The notes beneath the pieces are model-generated. The model made no database searches, was not told the DNA's origin, and saw only the letters and a list, made by a program, of their open reading frames with translations. 64,000 bases of DNA from Flavimarina sp. Hel_I_48 (lineage in GTDB: Bacteria; Bacteroidota; Bacteroidia; Flavobacteriales; Flavobacteriaceae), in assembly GCF_000733945.1 (NCBI RefSeq), contig NZ_JPOL01000002.1, forward strand, positions 2,667,001 through 2,731,000, read 5' to 3'. Both the position numbers and the translations under genes were made by a program. This document shows, one piece after another, positions 46,367-55,307 of this stretch. Positions within the stretch are counted from its first letter, which is position 1, and each line of letters opens with the position of its first letter.

Positions 46367-47743
46367 TTACTGCGGTGTTGTTTCTGGTTCGCTTTCGTCA
46401 CTGGCATCAAAACTGCCCGCGAGTGCCCTGTACATATCAATGCGTATTTCTAGCTGCCGCTGCTGGGCATCTATAAAATCACGGCGCAATTGTTGTTCGC
46501 GGTCTAGCGCCAGGAAAACATCAAGATAATTACTTGTTCCGTAAAGAAAACCCAGCCGCAATTGGCGATTGGTACTTTCCGCGAGTTTCAACTGCAATTG
46601 GAGCGTTTCCAGGCGCTGTATCTGATTTTCTTCCTGAACAAGGGCGTCTTCCACCTCTCGGAAGGCATTTAGAACGGTTTGCCCATAGTTGTAAAGCTGC
46701 TGGTTTTTTAGAGCTTCCGTACGGTCAACCTCTGCCCGAAGCCGGCCACCGTAGAGTAGGGGAGCGACCAGATTACCAGCAAGGGTATAGGCCCATTCGT
46801 TGAACAGGTTCGCGTAATTATTAGAGCGTGCCTGAGCAGAAAGATCAACAAAAAGGCGTGGATATTTATTCCGGATCGCCTCTGCCATGTCACGATCTGC
46901 CGCTAGCACAAGATTGTAACGTTGAACGACATCTGGCCTTCTGCGTACAAGTTCCAGGGGTATACCTGTAAGGGGCAACGCGGGCATCCCTGGAAGACTG
47001 TCTGGAATTATTTCAGTAAAACTTTGTGGCGCTTTGCCCAGCAACACCGCGATCTGGTTGTTGAGCAACTGTACATCAGCTTCATAGGACAGGCGCTGGT
47101 TGCGGGTTTCTTCTACAAGCTGCCGCTGCCTAAATACATCTACCGAACCTACCTGGCCGCCGGTAAAACGCGCACGGATGAGTTTAAGCAAATCTTCATT
47201 GGTCTGCATTTGTATTTCAGCAAGGCTGAGCTGTTTTGTTGCGGTTACAAGTTGAAAGTAAGTTTCTGCAATAGTCGCAGATAAACTTATCGCCGCTGCC
47301 TGATAATCCTGATAACTTGCACGCATTCTAAGGTCTGCGGCCTGGGCGGCAGAGCGTATGCTGCCCCATAGATCCACTTCATAAGCGGCGGATAGACCCA
47401 ACTGTACATTCTCGCCACCGGCAAAATCAGGTTCTGGCCTGCTAAAAGCATTTTGGGATCCGGCAGAAATATCAGGCCAGAGAAAGGATTTTTGCCTTCT
47501 GCGAATGGCCGTGGCCGCCTTAAATTGTTGCCAGGTGGCGGCCAGGTCTAGATTTTTGGCCAGGGCGCTATCAATTAAAGTATTGAGTTTTGGGTCTTTG
47601 AAGGCCGTCCACCATTTCTGGGGTATGACATCATTCCCGGTCTGGCTAAACTCCTCTGGCATGGCGATAGGAGGTTCAACGCGCTGCATTTTTGGCGCAC
47701 AGGATGTAGATACGATAAAGAGTAGGAAGAGGTAACGTTTCAA
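46367..47743 (-). CDS. TolC/OprM-type outer-membrane efflux lipoprotein
   Basis: A 458-residue outer-membrane factor. No ATG is available; TTG 47743 gives a proper lipoprotein signal (LKRYLFLLFIVSTSC), whereas the frame stays open to a TTG at 47884 without any signal. The two OEP repeats are visible (LNTLIDSALAKNLDLAATWQ; FREVEDALVQEENQIQRLET; LDVFLALDREQQLRRDFIDA). First gene of the tripartite pump operon, divergent from the MFS gene. No dedicated repressor gene is adjacent. Confidence 0.92.
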   Translation of the reverse strand: MKRYLFLLFIVSTSCAPKMQRVEPPIAMPEEFSQTGNDVIPQKWWTAFKDPKLNTLIDSALAKNLDLAATWQQFKAATAIRRRQKSFLWPDISAGSQNAFSRPEPDFAGGENVQLGLSAAYEVDLWGSIRSAAQAADLRMRASYQDYQAAAISLSATIAETYFQLVTATKQLSLAEIQMQTNEDLLKLIRARFTGGQVGSVDVFRQRQLVEETRNQRLSYEADVQLLNNQIAVLLGKAPQSFTEIIPDSLPGMPALPLTGIPLELVRRRPDVVQRYNLVLAADRDMAEAIRNKYPRLFVDLSAQARSNNYANLFNEWAYTLAGNLVAPLLYGGRLRAEVDRTEALKNQQLYNYGQTVLNAFREVEDALVQEENQIQRLETLQLQLKLAESTNRQLRLGFLYGTSNYLDVFLALDREQQLRRDFIDAQQRQLEIRIDMYRALAGSFDASDESEPETTPQ

Positions 47744-48075
47744 TATATAAGCTGGCTTTTTTTTGTTAGTTATATGCTTAAAATTATTTTTAATGTACTG
47801 TTTTAGAGGTTTAAAAAAACCGCTTTCCTGTGAATAGATATGCCGCACAGCATTTCTATGTTCCTTAATTTTTGCAAATGGCAATTCGGCTTAGCGGTAT
47901 AAATTATATAGTAGCACTTAAAGTAATGAAATCAATTTAAGGTCTATTTTTTATAGAAATACATTAAAGTCTTAATTTACACAGTAATAAGTCTTTGGTG
48001 ATAGGGATAAAGAATATTTTAACTTTTAACGTGATGAAAGATTCTACTGCTAGCGTAATATCGCATTAAAAAGTA

Positions 48076-49266
48076 GTGGTAAAGGTATTCAAACAAACAA
48101 AGCGATACCATAAAATACGAAATGGTATTTTTCTCTCCGGGATTTCGGTTTTTGCGCAACTTTATCTCTTTCAACCGCTTTTGCCCGCACTGTGCAGTGC
48201 CTTTAATGTAACTGTAGCCATGAGCAGTTTAGTAATTTCTGCAGGAACGGTAGGAATGGCCGTTGGACTTTTTATTCTCGCGTTTCGGGCTGATGCTATC
48301 GAACGGAAAAAATTAATGGTATTTTCACTACTTATATCCGCTTTTTTAACCGTTTTTTCGGCATTTTCCCCCAGTTTTCTCATTTTAGTGCTACTTTGTT
48401 TTTTTAAGGGGATGGTGCTTTCTGGGGTTTCTGCAGTAGCTTTGGCCTATCTTTCCGAAGAAATACGTCCGGCTATTCTTGGAGTGGCAATAAGTATTTA
48501 TCTTAGCGGAAACACCTTGGGAGGTATGCTGGGCCGGGTAAGCGCTGGTCTTATGGAAGGTTGGCTGGGGTGGCGTTTAACTACGATGATAATAGGAATA
48601 TTCACTCTTTTTCTGGGAATTATATTCACAAAATACCTTCCAAAATCGGCTAATTTTGAGCCAAAAAAAGCCGTTTTTAGCCAGAAATTGGCACTAATGG
48701 GCTCTTTTTTAAAACAACCCGTATTACTGTCTTTATTTTTAATTGCCATGTTAAGTATGGGCACTTTTATAAGTGTTTATAACTACCTGGACTTCCATCT
48801 GGCCGAGCCCCCGTTCTCCCTCCCGCATTATGTGATCGCGCTTATTTTTATAATGTATTTGGCGGGTATTGCTGGTTCTCTGATGACCGGAAAATGGTCT
48901 GATCGGAAAAATCTGACGTGGGTACTGCAGATGGTATTGCTCCTATTTTTACTTGGACTAGCGGGATTATTTTCCCAGCACTTGTGGTTGCTCATTTTAG
49001 GTTTAGGTATACTTACATTTGGCTTTTTTGGCACTCATACCATGGCCAGCCGTCTCGTTTCAACATACGCCCCAGAAGGCAAAAGTTCTGCAGTAAGCTT
49101 ATATTGGTTATTTTATTATATTGGTTCAAGTGTTTTGGGTAGTTTAACGGGAATGATAATCAGTGCTTCGAACTGGTACGTATTTGTGATTGTATTGATG
49201 ATCTTGATTGCCATAGCTTTTTTGTTTGCTTTTAGCATAAAAAAGAATTTAACTAGCATTAGTTGA
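48076..49266 (+). CDS. MFS transporter (YnfM-like)
   Basis: A 396-residue twelve-helix major-facilitator exporter starting at GTG 48076. YLFQPLLPALCSAFNVTVAM near TM1, then GLFILAFRADAIERKKLMVF as the loop-2/3 motif A equivalent, AYLSEEIRPAILG, and a central cytoplasmic loop of low-complexity Lys/Phe (KSANFEPKKAVFSQKLALMG). Resembles arabinose-type or drug efflux MFS. Divergent from the RND operon across 191 bases. Confidence 0.88.
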   Translation: MVKVFKQTKRYHKIRNGIFLSGISVFAQLYLFQPLLPALCSAFNVTVAMSSLVISAGTVGMAVGLFILAFRADAIERKKLMVFSLLISAFLTVFSAFSPSFLILVLLCFFKGMVLSGVSAVALAYLSEEIRPAILGVAISIYLSGNTLGGMLGRVSAGLMEGWLGWRLTTMIIGIFTLFLGIIFTKYLPKSANFEPKKAVFSQKLALMGSFLKQPVLLSLFLIAMLSMGTFISVYNYLDFHLAEPPFSLPHYVIALIFIMYLAGIAGSLMTGKWSDRKNLTWVLQMVLLLFLLGLAGLFSQHLWLLILGLGILTFGFFGTHTMASRLVSTYAPEGKSSAVSLYWLFYYIGSSVLGSLTGMIISASNWYVFVIVLMILIAIAFLFAFSIKKNLTSIS

Positions 49267-49312
49267 ACACTGCTTGAAAGAATAACTATTTTTTTAATTT
49301 AAATAAAACCAT

Positions 49313-50074
49313 ATGGCTTCAAAAACTTCCATTTTTAGTCTATTAATTGTCTTTTTAATGTCATTTTCAGCTCTTTTTGGCCAAAAAACGTCAATAACCG
49401 TTCGGGCTCAGGCAAAAGATGCTAAATTTATAGGTACTTCCATAGGTGGTGCACAGATTATGATTAAAAATGCGCACAGCGGAGAGATTTTAGCCGAAGG
49501 TTTTACAAGCGGAAGTACCGGTGATACAGAAAAAATACTTAAAAGTCCGTACAAAAGAAACGAGCGGATCACTGATGAAACTACGGCAGGATTTACGGCA
49601 GTGCTTGATCTGGATAAGCCTGTTTTTGTTACCGTTGAAGCCTATGCACCTGTGCTTAAAAAACAAGCTGCAGTGCTAAGTTCTACACAATTGTGGCTCA
49701 TTCCCGGGAAAAATATTGACGGTGAAGGCCTAATTCTACAAATTCCCGGTTTTGTCGTAGATATTTTGAGTCCGCAGACGCATGAAGGACTTTCGGCTGA
49801 CAATGAAATAGAAATCAAAGCAAACGTGGTCATGATGTGCGGTTGCCCTACATCCCCAGATGGAACCTGGGATTCCAATCAATACGAGGTCAGCGCGCTG
49901 ATAACAAACGAAGCCGGTAAAACTAAAGAAGTCCCCTTAAAATTTGCCGACAAAACCAGTACGTTTGCTGCGTCAACTTCTTTAGAAAAAGGCTATTATC
50001 AACTTAGCGTTTACGCTTATGATCCCATTACAGGAAACACAGGACTTGACCAAACCGCGTTTATAGTGAATTAA
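49313..50074 (+). CDS. Exported protein of unknown function
   Basis: A 253-residue protein with signal peptide (IFSLLIVFLMSFSALFGQ). The mature part is beta-rich, with GGAQIMIKNAHSGEILAEG and GFTAVLDLDKPVFVTVEAYA suggesting carboxypeptidase-regulatory-like or transthyretin-like folds, a Cys pair in VMMCGCPTSPDG, and YEVSALITNEAGKT and YQLSVYAYDPITGNTGLD near the end, an Ig-like tail. The CGCP motif might bind metal. No named family is recognised. Convergent with the cytochrome gene 22 bases away. Confidence 0.72.
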   Translation: MASKTSIFSLLIVFLMSFSALFGQKTSITVRAQAKDAKFIGTSIGGAQIMIKNAHSGEILAEGFTSGSTGDTEKILKSPYKRNERITDETTAGFTAVLDLDKPVFVTVEAYAPVLKKQAAVLSSTQLWLIPGKNIDGEGLILQIPGFVVDILSPQTHEGLSADNEIEIKANVVMMCGCPTSPDGTWDSNQYEVSALITNEAGKTKEVPLKFADKTSTFAASTSLEKGYYQLSVYAYDPITGNTGLDQTAFIVN

Positions 50075-50096
50075 ATATTTGCTTTTTAGCGAAACG

Positions 50097-52784
50097 TTAT
50101 TTTTGTTGCGAAAGGTAGGTTACCAGCGATGAAAATTCTTCAAAAGAAAGCGAATTTGCCAGGCCGGTGGGCATCATGGAATTTGGCATTTCCTCACGTT
50201 CTGCAATATCTTTAGTAGCAATTTTGGTCACTTTTCCGGAGATATCGCGAAGTTCAAGTTCCTCGGCAGAAGCGGCAGTGATAAAACCCATAAAACTTTT
50301 GCCATCATTTGTCCTGATCAAATTAGTCGCAAAACCTTGAGAGATCGATGCGTTTGGTTTTAAAATAGATTCAGCGATCTGCACACGGTTCATAATAGAA
50401 CCTATTTGTCCCATAAATGGGCCTTTGAGATTTTCCCCTTTAGCAATACTGTGGCAGGCGATACAGCCCTGTTGATTGAAAAGAGCTTTGCCTAGTTTGG
50501 GATCGCCGTCATATTCATCTAAGGCGCGTATCACATCTTCAATAGAAGCTTCGCCTACCTGCCCTTCTTTATTTTGTATGGCTTCAAGGTCAATATTATC
50601 CTCTTCCAGGACATTTTCGGCAACCTGGGATTGGGGTTGGTCAAAGGCGTCAATATCCAATCTCAGGGTTTTATTTAAGCTGCTGAAAAAGGCATTATCG
50701 CCAACGGTATTATTTCTTTGAGCATCCAGAAGCAGATTTTTGATTTTTTCCGAAGATTCCCAGGTTGTCGCGTTGTAATACGGGCCGTGCGTATCAGGGC
50801 GTGTTCCCCACCACGAACTTCCATCAAAATCAGTTTCCTTTGTATACAAACGCGCCAAGGTGGACAGGATGTTCGTTTTCAATTCCCTGTCATCAGCTTT
50901 TTGATACGCCGAAATAAGTCCGTCTACCGCAGTTGGATTATGCATATAACGAAGCGCCCAGAGTGCCATTTTTGTATTTTTGGTTCCGATAGCTTCAATA
51001 CATGCCTGCATTGCATTCATCTTGATAAGGTTTTGTACGGCAAGATGCGCAGGAATAATGGCGGAATTTGGCGTGGCATGTGCACCTTCTATTTCATCAA
51101 GTTCAAAATCAATCGATTCAGGCACCGGAATATCCAATAAATATTTTGCGGTTTCTGGTTTATCAATTCGGCCCAGACCAACAATCGCAGCCACTTTTAC
51201 CCGATCTGAAGGATCGTTGAGCGCATCTATAAAAAGTTGGGTATCTACATTTTGAAGACAGGTTTTACGGTCAGTAAGTGCACGAAGGGCAAATTCACGC
51301 AAGGCATCCTGTTCTGCTAGTTTTTCAAGATTTTGAATGGCATCACTGCAGGAAGCTTGTGCGTACGTATAGATACCGGCAACGCGAACTTTAAGCGATA
51401 ATTGCTCGTTTTGAGCAATTTTTAGGGCAATTGGGGCAATTTTTTCTTTTGAACGGGAAAGCATTTCCTGCTGGGCGACCAATCGGCTAACCGCATTCTC
51501 AGATTTTAAGAGCGGGACAAGACTGTCAAAACCAAGTTTTTGAACATCAGGAAAAGCCTCGTATTTCCAGTCTTTAGGAACGGCACGTATCACAAAACCC
51601 TTAGTGTCACTTCCCGTATAACCCGCACCGTCCCATGCAGCAAGGTACATGCGGCCAGAACCATCCACATCAAGATCTGTAATCTGCGCCAGGTTTATGA
51701 ATTCTATTTCTTTCTGGGTAAAACTGGCCCCATCTATGGTTACAGGATGCAGAAAAAGTTCGCTGCGGCCCCAGTCTGCCATCATGGGTATGTGATTAAA
51801 TTGTGCTGGCCAGCGGTTATCATCCATAAAATAACTTCCCGTGCCCGATCCACCGCCCAGATCAGCAAGTGCAGGTATGATTTCATCAGTGAAATTTTTG
51901 AACAGTTTGGGATAGCCGTATTCGCCAGTTTGCAAATGATGCAGAAAACGGATGTTCCATCCGCCGCCGTCATTGGTGTTTCCACGCGTAAAAATGTTCA
52001 TGAAGGGATCAATCGCCACATCATAAATATTACGCGTTCCGTGGGAATAAATTTCCATTTCAGTGCCATCAGGCCGTACCCGCACGATCCCGCCGCCCAG
52101 CATGGTGAGCTGGGTGCCGTCTTGATCTGTAGCGTTGTAAAATCCAAAATCGCCAACGGCAATGTAAATCCAGCCATCTATCCCCATACGGATGCCGTTA
52201 GTAGCGTGGTCAGTACCCTGTTTCTTTAGGGTTTCAGGATTGCTGATGTTTTTAATAAGTGGCTGGGAAGCGCCATCTGCGATTCCATCTTTATTTTTAT
52301 CTTCAAATTTCACAAGATCCATTCCGCTGGCCTGGCCGGTTTCTTTGGAAAATGTGGTATGTAAAACATAAAGGAAATCACCGATGGACAAAATGCCACG
52401 AGGATTGTCAACCTGAGCAAATACCGTATGGGTATCGGCTTTGCCGTCATTATTTGTATCAATAAGCTTGATAATACTACCTTTTTCGGGCTCTTTTCCC
52501 AAAGAACCGATCTTATCTACACCTACAAAAACCTCACCGGTCGCGGAGGTTGCGAGGCATGCCGGACTAGGAATTAGATCTGGCCCGGCCAGGGTGTCAA
52601 TTTGTAATTCAGCTGTTTCCTGAGTTTTTGTATTTGTACTGTCTATTGTAGTCTCTGGAATGTTATAAAAAGCGGTAAGTTCTTTAATGTCAATCTTAGG
52701 CTTTTGAGTTGTGTCGCTTTCACAACTTATAGTAGCGGCTATAATACCTAGAAGTAAGAAGTAATTTTTAAAGGTTGTGGTCAT
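50097..52784 (-). CDS. Lipoprotein with beta-propeller, HEAT repeats and cytochrome c domain
   Basis: An 895-residue protein with lipobox (IIAATISC). The N-terminal part (about residues 60-400) is a PVC-type membrane-bound dehydrogenase-like propeller: PACLATSATGEVFVGVDKIG, IKLIDTNNDGKADTHTVFAQ, TNGIRMGIDGWIYIAVGDFG, RVRPDGTEMEIYSHGTRNIY. The middle (about 420-680) is HEAT-like. The C-terminal cytochrome c has GCIACHS (heme CxxCH near residue 775) and ends with the Met-ligand region EEMPNSMMPTG. Likely oxidises a sugar or polyol and passes electrons outward; substrate unknown. Pairs with the DUF1080 gene 12 bases upstream. Confidence 0.88.
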   Translation of the reverse strand: MTTTFKNYFLLLGIIAATISCESDTTQKPKIDIKELTAFYNIPETTIDSTNTKTQETAELQIDTLAGPDLIPSPACLATSATGEVFVGVDKIGSLGKEPEKGSIIKLIDTNNDGKADTHTVFAQVDNPRGILSIGDFLYVLHTTFSKETGQASGMDLVKFEDKNKDGIADGASQPLIKNISNPETLKKQGTDHATNGIRMGIDGWIYIAVGDFGFYNATDQDGTQLTMLGGGIVRVRPDGTEMEIYSHGTRNIYDVAIDPFMNIFTRGNTNDGGGWNIRFLHHLQTGEYGYPKLFKNFTDEIIPALADLGGGSGTGSYFMDDNRWPAQFNHIPMMADWGRSELFLHPVTIDGASFTQKEIEFINLAQITDLDVDGSGRMYLAAWDGAGYTGSDTKGFVIRAVPKDWKYEAFPDVQKLGFDSLVPLLKSENAVSRLVAQQEMLSRSKEKIAPIALKIAQNEQLSLKVRVAGIYTYAQASCSDAIQNLEKLAEQDALREFALRALTDRKTCLQNVDTQLFIDALNDPSDRVKVAAIVGLGRIDKPETAKYLLDIPVPESIDFELDEIEGAHATPNSAIIPAHLAVQNLIKMNAMQACIEAIGTKNTKMALWALRYMHNPTAVDGLISAYQKADDRELKTNILSTLARLYTKETDFDGSSWWGTRPDTHGPYYNATTWESSEKIKNLLLDAQRNNTVGDNAFFSSLNKTLRLDIDAFDQPQSQVAENVLEEDNIDLEAIQNKEGQVGEASIEDVIRALDEYDGDPKLGKALFNQQGCIACHSIAKGENLKGPFMGQIGSIMNRVQIAESILKPNASISQGFATNLIRTNDGKSFMGFITAASAEELELRDISGKVTKIATKDIAEREEMPNSMMPTGLANSLSFEEFSSLVTYLSQQK

Positions 52785-52796
52785 TATCAGGACAAA

Positions 52797-53639
52797 TTAA
52801 TTTTGAGGAGTGGTTTGATCTTCAGCTAAAACTTGGTCAACAATAGTCTGCAATTTTTCAGTATCGTTTTTGTACGGTTCTAAATCCACGATCTCCACTT
52901 TACGGAACTCTGTTGGCGCACTCTCGCTTTGTAGGGAAATAGTTCCACCTGTAAGCAATTTTCCGGTTTTTTCCCCATTAACCGGATCTAGTTGCGGGTT
53001 CTCATATGCCAGCACTTCTTCCCCGTTTACATAATGTTTTATAATAGAATCTCCCAGCGCTAGTACTTCAACCCGTACCCACTGGTCGCCATCAAAAGTT
53101 TTTGAAGAAGAAGTAACACAATGGGTGGTGACTATTTCTCCATTTCTTACATATTGTGTACCAGGCGTACATAGGTTTGCGGTAGATCGCTCGCCCTTAC
53201 CGGTGCCCCCCAGCAGTTGCACTTCTATAGAATTAGGAAAATCCTGGTCTATGGCCATAGATTCTGGTGTTTGCCCGTGAATCATGATCCCATTGTTACG
53301 AATTGCCCAGCCTTCCCCATCACCTGGCTGCTCACCTATAAAACGATATTCTACTGCCAGTAAATAATAAGAATAAGGGTCCTTATAAAAGATATGCCCA
53401 TAACGTTTTTTAAATGCATCATCGTACTGATCGTAGTTGATCTGGAGCTTCCCATCAACCACCCGAAACGTATTGCCAAAATTCTCTCCTATGGGGAACT
53501 CCCTGATCTTAATATCCCAGTCACTGAGATCTTTACCGTTAAAAAGCTGTTTCCATTGAGGATTGTCTGACGTGCAGCTTATCAAAAGTAAAGCTGCCAT
53601 GAGAAGAACAACCGGTGTCATCAAAAACTTTTTTTTCAT
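52797..53639 (-). CDS. DUF1080 (3-keto-disaccharide hydrolase) domain lipoprotein
   Basis: A 280-residue lipoprotein (lipobox ALLLISC). The concanavalin-like DUF1080 domain begins WKQLFNGKDLSDWDIKI and includes YYLLAVEYRFIGEQPGDGEG, IEVQLLGGTGKGERSTANLC, and WVRVEVLALGDSIIKHYVNG, ending with GGTISLQSESAPTEFRKVEI. Members hydrolyse 3-keto-glycosides. The following propeller/cytochrome gene suggests a periplasmic unit where one enzyme oxidises and this one hydrolyses (inference). Probably first gene of that operon. Confidence 0.9.
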   Translation of the reverse strand: MKKKFLMTPVVLLMAALLLISCTSDNPQWKQLFNGKDLSDWDIKIREFPIGENFGNTFRVVDGKLQINYDQYDDAFKKRYGHIFYKDPYSYYLLAVEYRFIGEQPGDGEGWAIRNNGIMIHGQTPESMAIDQDFPNSIEVQLLGGTGKGERSTANLCTPGTQYVRNGEIVTTHCVTSSSKTFDGDQWVRVEVLALGDSIIKHYVNGEEVLAYENPQLDPVNGEKTGKLLTGGTISLQSESAPTEFRKVEIVDLEPYKNDTEKLQTIVDQVLAEDQTTPQN

Positions 53640-54035
53640 TCTTTTATAATTTTCGTTTAGCGGAAAGCTTGTAATAAGCGTGTTAATTTAAGAATCTATA
53701 TTTAATCCCTGATCTATCATTAACCTCCTATTTTCTTGGATGTTCTAAATTTAGCACTTGCATATTGTTTTTATGCGCAATAGTTAGATCGAAGTGTGAA
53801 AGCCTAAAAAATAAAAGGAGAATTACCGGGATCATGAGGAAGGTTTTATCTTATTACCTGCAGTTTAAACATACGTTAAGAGGTGAATTCCTTCTTTTAA
53901 TTTCAGATTACTAAAAACTTTGGGCACGGTAGAAGGAAGCCTTAAAAAAAAATTGGTTGCTAATTTCTTAATATAAACCTGTAGAATGAAAAGGTGGTAC
54001 CTTTATCTTTTCAAGATATTTTTAATATACCATTC
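53640..54035. other. Gene-poor stretch, 396 bases, divergent promoters
   Basis: It separates the minus-strand DUF1080 gene from the plus-strand alpha-hydroxy-acid enzyme. It contains AATTTAGCAC followed by TTGCATATTGT (53748-53768), similar to 28861-28887. A 26-codon frame at 53834-53914 was seen but has no supporting evidence. Confidence 0.4.
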
Positions 54036-55184
54036 ATGGCATTTAATTTTAATACCGAATATCCATCTATAGAATCCCTGCGTGAAAAAGCTAAAAAACG
54101 TATGCCGCAATTCGCATTTGAATATCTGGATGGTGGATGCAATGAAAATATCAATATTAAACGTAATACTGATGAAATCAGGGAAATACAATTAAAACCA
54201 AGATATCTTAAAAATTATCGAAAATCGAGTCTCGAGACGGAGTTGTTCGGTGTAAAATACAGTATGCCCGTAGGTATTTCCCCTGTGGGACTACAGGGCC
54301 TGATGTGGCCCAATTCGCCTGAAATATTGGCAAAAGCAGCTTTTGAACAAAATATTCCGTTTGTTTTGAGTACGGTTTCCACCAGCAGTATTGAGCGCAT
54401 TAGTGAACTTACGGAAGGTAAGGCCTGGTTTCAGCTATACCATCCTACCGAAGACTGGCTTCGGGATGATATTTTAAAACGTGCTGAAGCAGCTCAATGT
54501 CCGGTTCTGGTTATTCTTGCAGATGTTCCCACCTTTGGCTATCGCCCAAAAGAGATAAGAAATGGACTGGCCATGCCACCGCAGATCAACCTGCGCAACG
54601 TGATGCAGGTATTTGGAAAACCTACCTGGGCTCTGGAAACCCTAAAATATGGACCGCCTAATTTTGCCACCATGGAAAAATATATGGAATCCGGTATGAG
54701 CATCAAGCAGTTGGGAAAATGGATGGATGCCACGTTTTCTGGACGATTGAATGAAGAAAAGATAAAACCATTGCGTGACCTTTGGAAAGGCAAACTTGTA
54801 TTAAAAGGTGTGGTTTCTGATGAAGATACAGAAGAAGCCATCCGCCTGGGCTTTGATGGGATTATTGTTTCAAACCACGGCGGCAGGCAACTGGATGCTG
54901 GCGAATCTACCATTAAGCCGCTTAAAACCATCGCCGAAAAATACGGCGACCAGATTACGGTAATGATGGATAGTGGTTTGCGTTCTGGTCCAGATATTGC
55001 GCGCGCTCTGAGCTGCGGGGCAAAATTTACCTTTATGGGACGTTCCTTTATGTATGGCGTGGGTGCACTGGGCGAAAAAGGCGGCAATCATACCATAGAA
55101 ATGATCAAGACGCAACTGCAGCAGGTCATGGAGCAGGTTTGCTGCGAGAATGTCTATGATCTGCCCAAATACCTTGTAAAATAA
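54036..55184 (+). CDS. FMN-dependent alpha-hydroxy-acid oxidizing protein
   Basis: A 382-residue TIM-barrel enzyme of the lactate/glycolate/mandelate oxidase family. ATG 54036 (MAFNFNTEYPSIESLREKAK) is used; a GTG at 53994 is upstream. Family blocks: FAFEYLDGGCNENI, GVKYSMPVGISPVGLQGLMW, FVLSTVSTSSIERI, FQLYHPTEDWLRDDIL and the signature SNHGGRQLD with the catalytic His and FMN-binding Arg, then VMMDSGLRSGPDIARALSCG. Substrate not determined by sequence. Monocistronic. Confidence 0.93.
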   Translation: MAFNFNTEYPSIESLREKAKKRMPQFAFEYLDGGCNENINIKRNTDEIREIQLKPRYLKNYRKSSLETELFGVKYSMPVGISPVGLQGLMWPNSPEILAKAAFEQNIPFVLSTVSTSSIERISELTEGKAWFQLYHPTEDWLRDDILKRAEAAQCPVLVILADVPTFGYRPKEIRNGLAMPPQINLRNVMQVFGKPTWALETLKYGPPNFATMEKYMESGMSIKQLGKWMDATFSGRLNEEKIKPLRDLWKGKLVLKGVVSDEDTEEAIRLGFDGIIVSNHGGRQLDAGESTIKPLKTIAEKYGDQITVMMDSGLRSGPDIARALSCGAKFTFMGRSFMYGVGALGEKGGNHTIEMIKTQLQQVMEQVCCENVYDLPKYLVK

Positions 55185-55240
55185 GCGGTATTTAACTCAA
55201 AAAACAGATCCATTATCAGCGCTCTTCAACCGGGCTCATA

Positions 55241-55274
55241 AAAAAAAGCCGTTTCACATTTGTGAAACGGCTTT
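55241..55274 (-). terminator. Terminator of the second RND operon
   Basis: A 14-bp perfect stem (55245-55258 with 55261-55274, core GCCGTTTCACA) with a 2-base loop. The flanking A run at 55241-55247 gives a U tract on the minus strand, after the outer-membrane gene. Confidence 0.88.
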
Positions 55275-55307
55275 ACCACTATAAAAACCAATCAATAAAA
55301 ACTTTAT

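Noticed and set aside
53834..53914. 26-codon open frame in the divergent region before the alpha-hydroxy-acid enzyme
   Set aside because: The purine-rich stretch is 13 bases from the ATG, too far for an SD, the frame is tiny, and nothing shows conservation.
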